Source: Gemmatimonadales bacterium (GTDB lineage Bacteria > Gemmatimonadota > Gemmatimonadetes > Gemmatimonadales > GWC2-71-9). From it: a stretch of DNA of 42,840 nt. Shown here in pieces: positions 41,456 to 42,840 of this stretch; the stretch's first letter is position 1, and each line of letters starts with the position of its first letter. The stretch covers positions 56,420-99,259 of the forward strand of contig WVYX01000082.1 of the NCBI GenBank assembly GCA_011772755.1. The letters run 5' to 3'. The position numbers were made by a program, and so were the translations under genes. The notes under the pieces were generated by a model. It was not told where the DNA came from and did no database searches. It saw only the letters and a program-made list of their open reading frames with translations.

Positions 41456-42840
41456 CTCACCGGCGACCAGCTCGCGCACTCGGGCGACGATGTTCTCGGT
41501 GCTGAACCCATACTCTTCAAGGAGACGCTTGTACGGCGCCGACGCGCCGAACTTCTCGATCCCCAGCACGCCGCCACCATCGCCCACCCACTGGTACCAC
41601 GACATTGGCTGGGCAGCCTCCACCGCCAGCCGGACCCGTACCCCCGGGGGCAGCACCTCATCCCGGTAGGCTGCCGGCTGCGCGGCGAACAGATCGAGGC
41701 TCGGCATGCTCACCACCCGCGTTGGCACCGCCTCCTTCTCGAGCTGCTCCTTGGCCTCCAAGATGAGGCTGAGCTCCGACCCGGAGGCCATCAGGATGAC
41801 TTGCGGCGTTCCACCCGCCGCTTCGGACAGTACGTACCCCCCTCGAGCGAGCGCTTCCGCCGATGCCAACTCGGTCCGATCGAGTGATGGAACTTTCTGT
41901 CGGGTCAGGACCAGCGCCACCGGCCCGCCCTGGTGCTTGATGGCGACACGCCAGGCCTCGGCCGTCTCTGCCGCATCACCCGGCCGAATGACCGTGAAGT
42001 TCGGTATCGCCCGGAGCGCCGGCAGCATCTCGATGGGTTGGTGGGTTGGCCCGTCTTCCCCCAGGCCTATGGAATCATGAGTGAAGACATAGATCACTTT
42101 GAGGCCCATCATTGAGGCGAGCCGGATGGGCGGTCGCATGTAGTCCGAGAAGACAAGGAACGTGCCTCCGAACGGGATTATGCCACCGTGCAGCGCCATC
42201 CCGGTCAACACGGCCCCCATCCCGTGCTCCCGTATACCGAAGTGCATGTTCCGGCCTCCAGGCGCAGCCGCAGAAAGGTCGGCGGCGCCGCGGACTAGCG
42301 TGTTGTTCGAGGGCGTGAGATCCGCCGAGCCGCCCAGCAGCTCGGGCACCTTGGGCACGACGGCGTTGAGCACCTTGCCTGAGGCCACCCTGGTGGCCAT
42401 CGGGCCGTCAGCCGACGTGAACCGGGGGATCGCATCCTCCCAACCCTTAGCCAGCACCCCCCTGAGCCTACGGTCCAGCTCCTCCGCCAGATTTGGGTGC
42501 GTGGCCGCGTACGCCTGGTGCCGGAGCTCCCACTCCGCCTCGAATTCGGTGCCACGATCAATGCAGCGGCGCCACTCCGCCAGTGCGGTCTCCGGCACGG
42601 TGAAGGGCTCTTCGTACGGCCACCCCAGGTTCTCCTTGGTTAGCTTCACTTCCTCCTCGCCCAAGGGCGCGCCGTGGGCTTCAGCGGTGTCCTGCTTGTT
42701 GGGGCTGCCGTAAGCGATGTGTGTTCGCACGATGACGAGGGACGGGCGCTCCGCTTCCTGCTTCGCCGCCGTGGTGGCACGGTCGAGGGCGGCGAGATCG
42801 TTCCCGTCCTCCACCCGCTGCACCTGCCAGCCGTAAGCTT
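41450..42840 (-). CDS. tkt: Transketolase, N-terminal part beyond window
   Basis: 463 codons are in view; the frame continues past the right edge ([19 protein letters not shown]), so about 200 N-terminal residues including part of the thiamine diphosphate site are missing. Visible parts: [23 protein letters not shown], then the central pyrimidine-binding domain with [32 protein letters not shown] and [20 protein letters not shown]. The C-terminal domain has [15 protein letters not shown] and [17 protein letters not shown]. It transfers two-carbon units in the pentose phosphate pathway with ThDP and a divalent metal. The TAG stop sits in an inverted-repeat arm. Confidence 0.97.
   Translation of the reverse strand, partial: AYGWQVQRVEDGNDLAALDRATTAAKQEAERPSLVIVRTHIAYGSPNKQDTAEAHGAPLGEEEVKLTKENLGWPYEEPFTVPETALAEWRRCIDRGTEFEAEWELRHQAYAATHPNLAEELDRRLRGVLAKGWEDAIPRFTSADGPMATRVASGKVLNAVVPKVPELLGGSADLTPSNNTLVRGAADLSAAAPGGRNMHFGIREHGMGAVLTGMALHGGIIPFGGTFLVFSDYMRPPIRLASMMGLKVIYVFTHDSIGLGEDGPTHQPIEMLPALRAIPNFTVIRPGDAAETAEAWRVAIKHQGGPVALVLTRQKVPSLDRTELASAEALARGGYVLSEAAGGTPQVILMASGSELSLILEAKEQLEKEAVPTRVVSMPSLDLFAAQPAAYRDEVLPPGVRVRLAVEAAQPMSWYQWVGDGGGVLGIEKFGASAPYKRLLEEYGFSTENIVARVRELVAGER

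Overview
The window is about 42.8 kb of high-GC bacterial chromosome. It is densely packed, has many 4-bp start/stop overlaps, and shows no rRNA, tRNA, CRISPR or prophage. The gene mix (several serine/threonine kinases, an FHA protein, secreted S9, M20 and PIG-L enzymes, a SURF1 protein, an RND pump with its own TetR) and the repeat-filled gaps fit a soil-type Gemmatimonadota or Acidobacteriota-like genome. That assignment is inferred from style and not proven by a marker gene.

Layout. 1-6981: a minus-strand FHA-FHA membrane protein (cut by the window edge) and a PIG3-type quinone oxidoreductase, then a plus-strand four-gene run of pseudokinase-kinase, GT4 glycosyltransferase, methyltransferase and nitrilase-family hydrolase. 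6958-13923: a minus-strand efflux operon, TetR > TolC-like > HlyD-like > RND, behind a 27-bp palindromic operator. 14031-15836: a zinc-ribbon kinase divergent from an alpha/beta hydrolase. 15861-18248: ABC-2 ATPase, permease and a small unknown protein. 18334-20514: a membrane protein ending in helix-hairpin-helix repeats, plus an anchored alpha/beta hydrolase. 20680-21279: a complete REP-associated transposase element with inverted two-hairpin ends. 21380-22663: an M20 peptidase. 22674-33065: a long minus-strand run of S9 peptidase, degenerate phosphoribosyltransferase, PIG-L fusion protein, a Fe(III)-type ABC importer (binding protein, ATPase, fused permease) and an MFS pump. 33238-35118: a VLCAD-like acyl-CoA dehydrogenase. 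35212-39681: a Cys/Met-metabolism PLP enzyme, a lipoprotein resembling GH113, thioredoxin 2 and a Tat-exported class V aminotransferase-fold protein. 39830-42840: SURF1, ribose-5-phosphate isomerase and transketolase (cut by the window edge).

How the genes work together. The efflux operon is a self-contained tripartite pump under local repression. The importer genes overlap one another and the MFS gene, so they are probably translated as a unit. rpiA and transketolase are both enzymes of the non-oxidative pentose phosphate pathway. The kinase-led operon at 2610-6981 looks like a small tailoring pathway (sugar transfer, methylation, amide hydrolysis) with a phospho-signalling head gene. Its product cannot be read from sequence.

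The most notable signals are the transposase element, whose inner hairpins differ by compensatory changes; a nitrilase-family protein with Met where the catalytic Lys belongs; a pseudokinase fused in front of an active kinase; a phosphoribosyltransferase-fold protein without a normal PRPP loop; a 101-bp inverted-repeat element reaching into the transketolase stop codon; and short repeat families in the gaps. None of these alone proves a new system.
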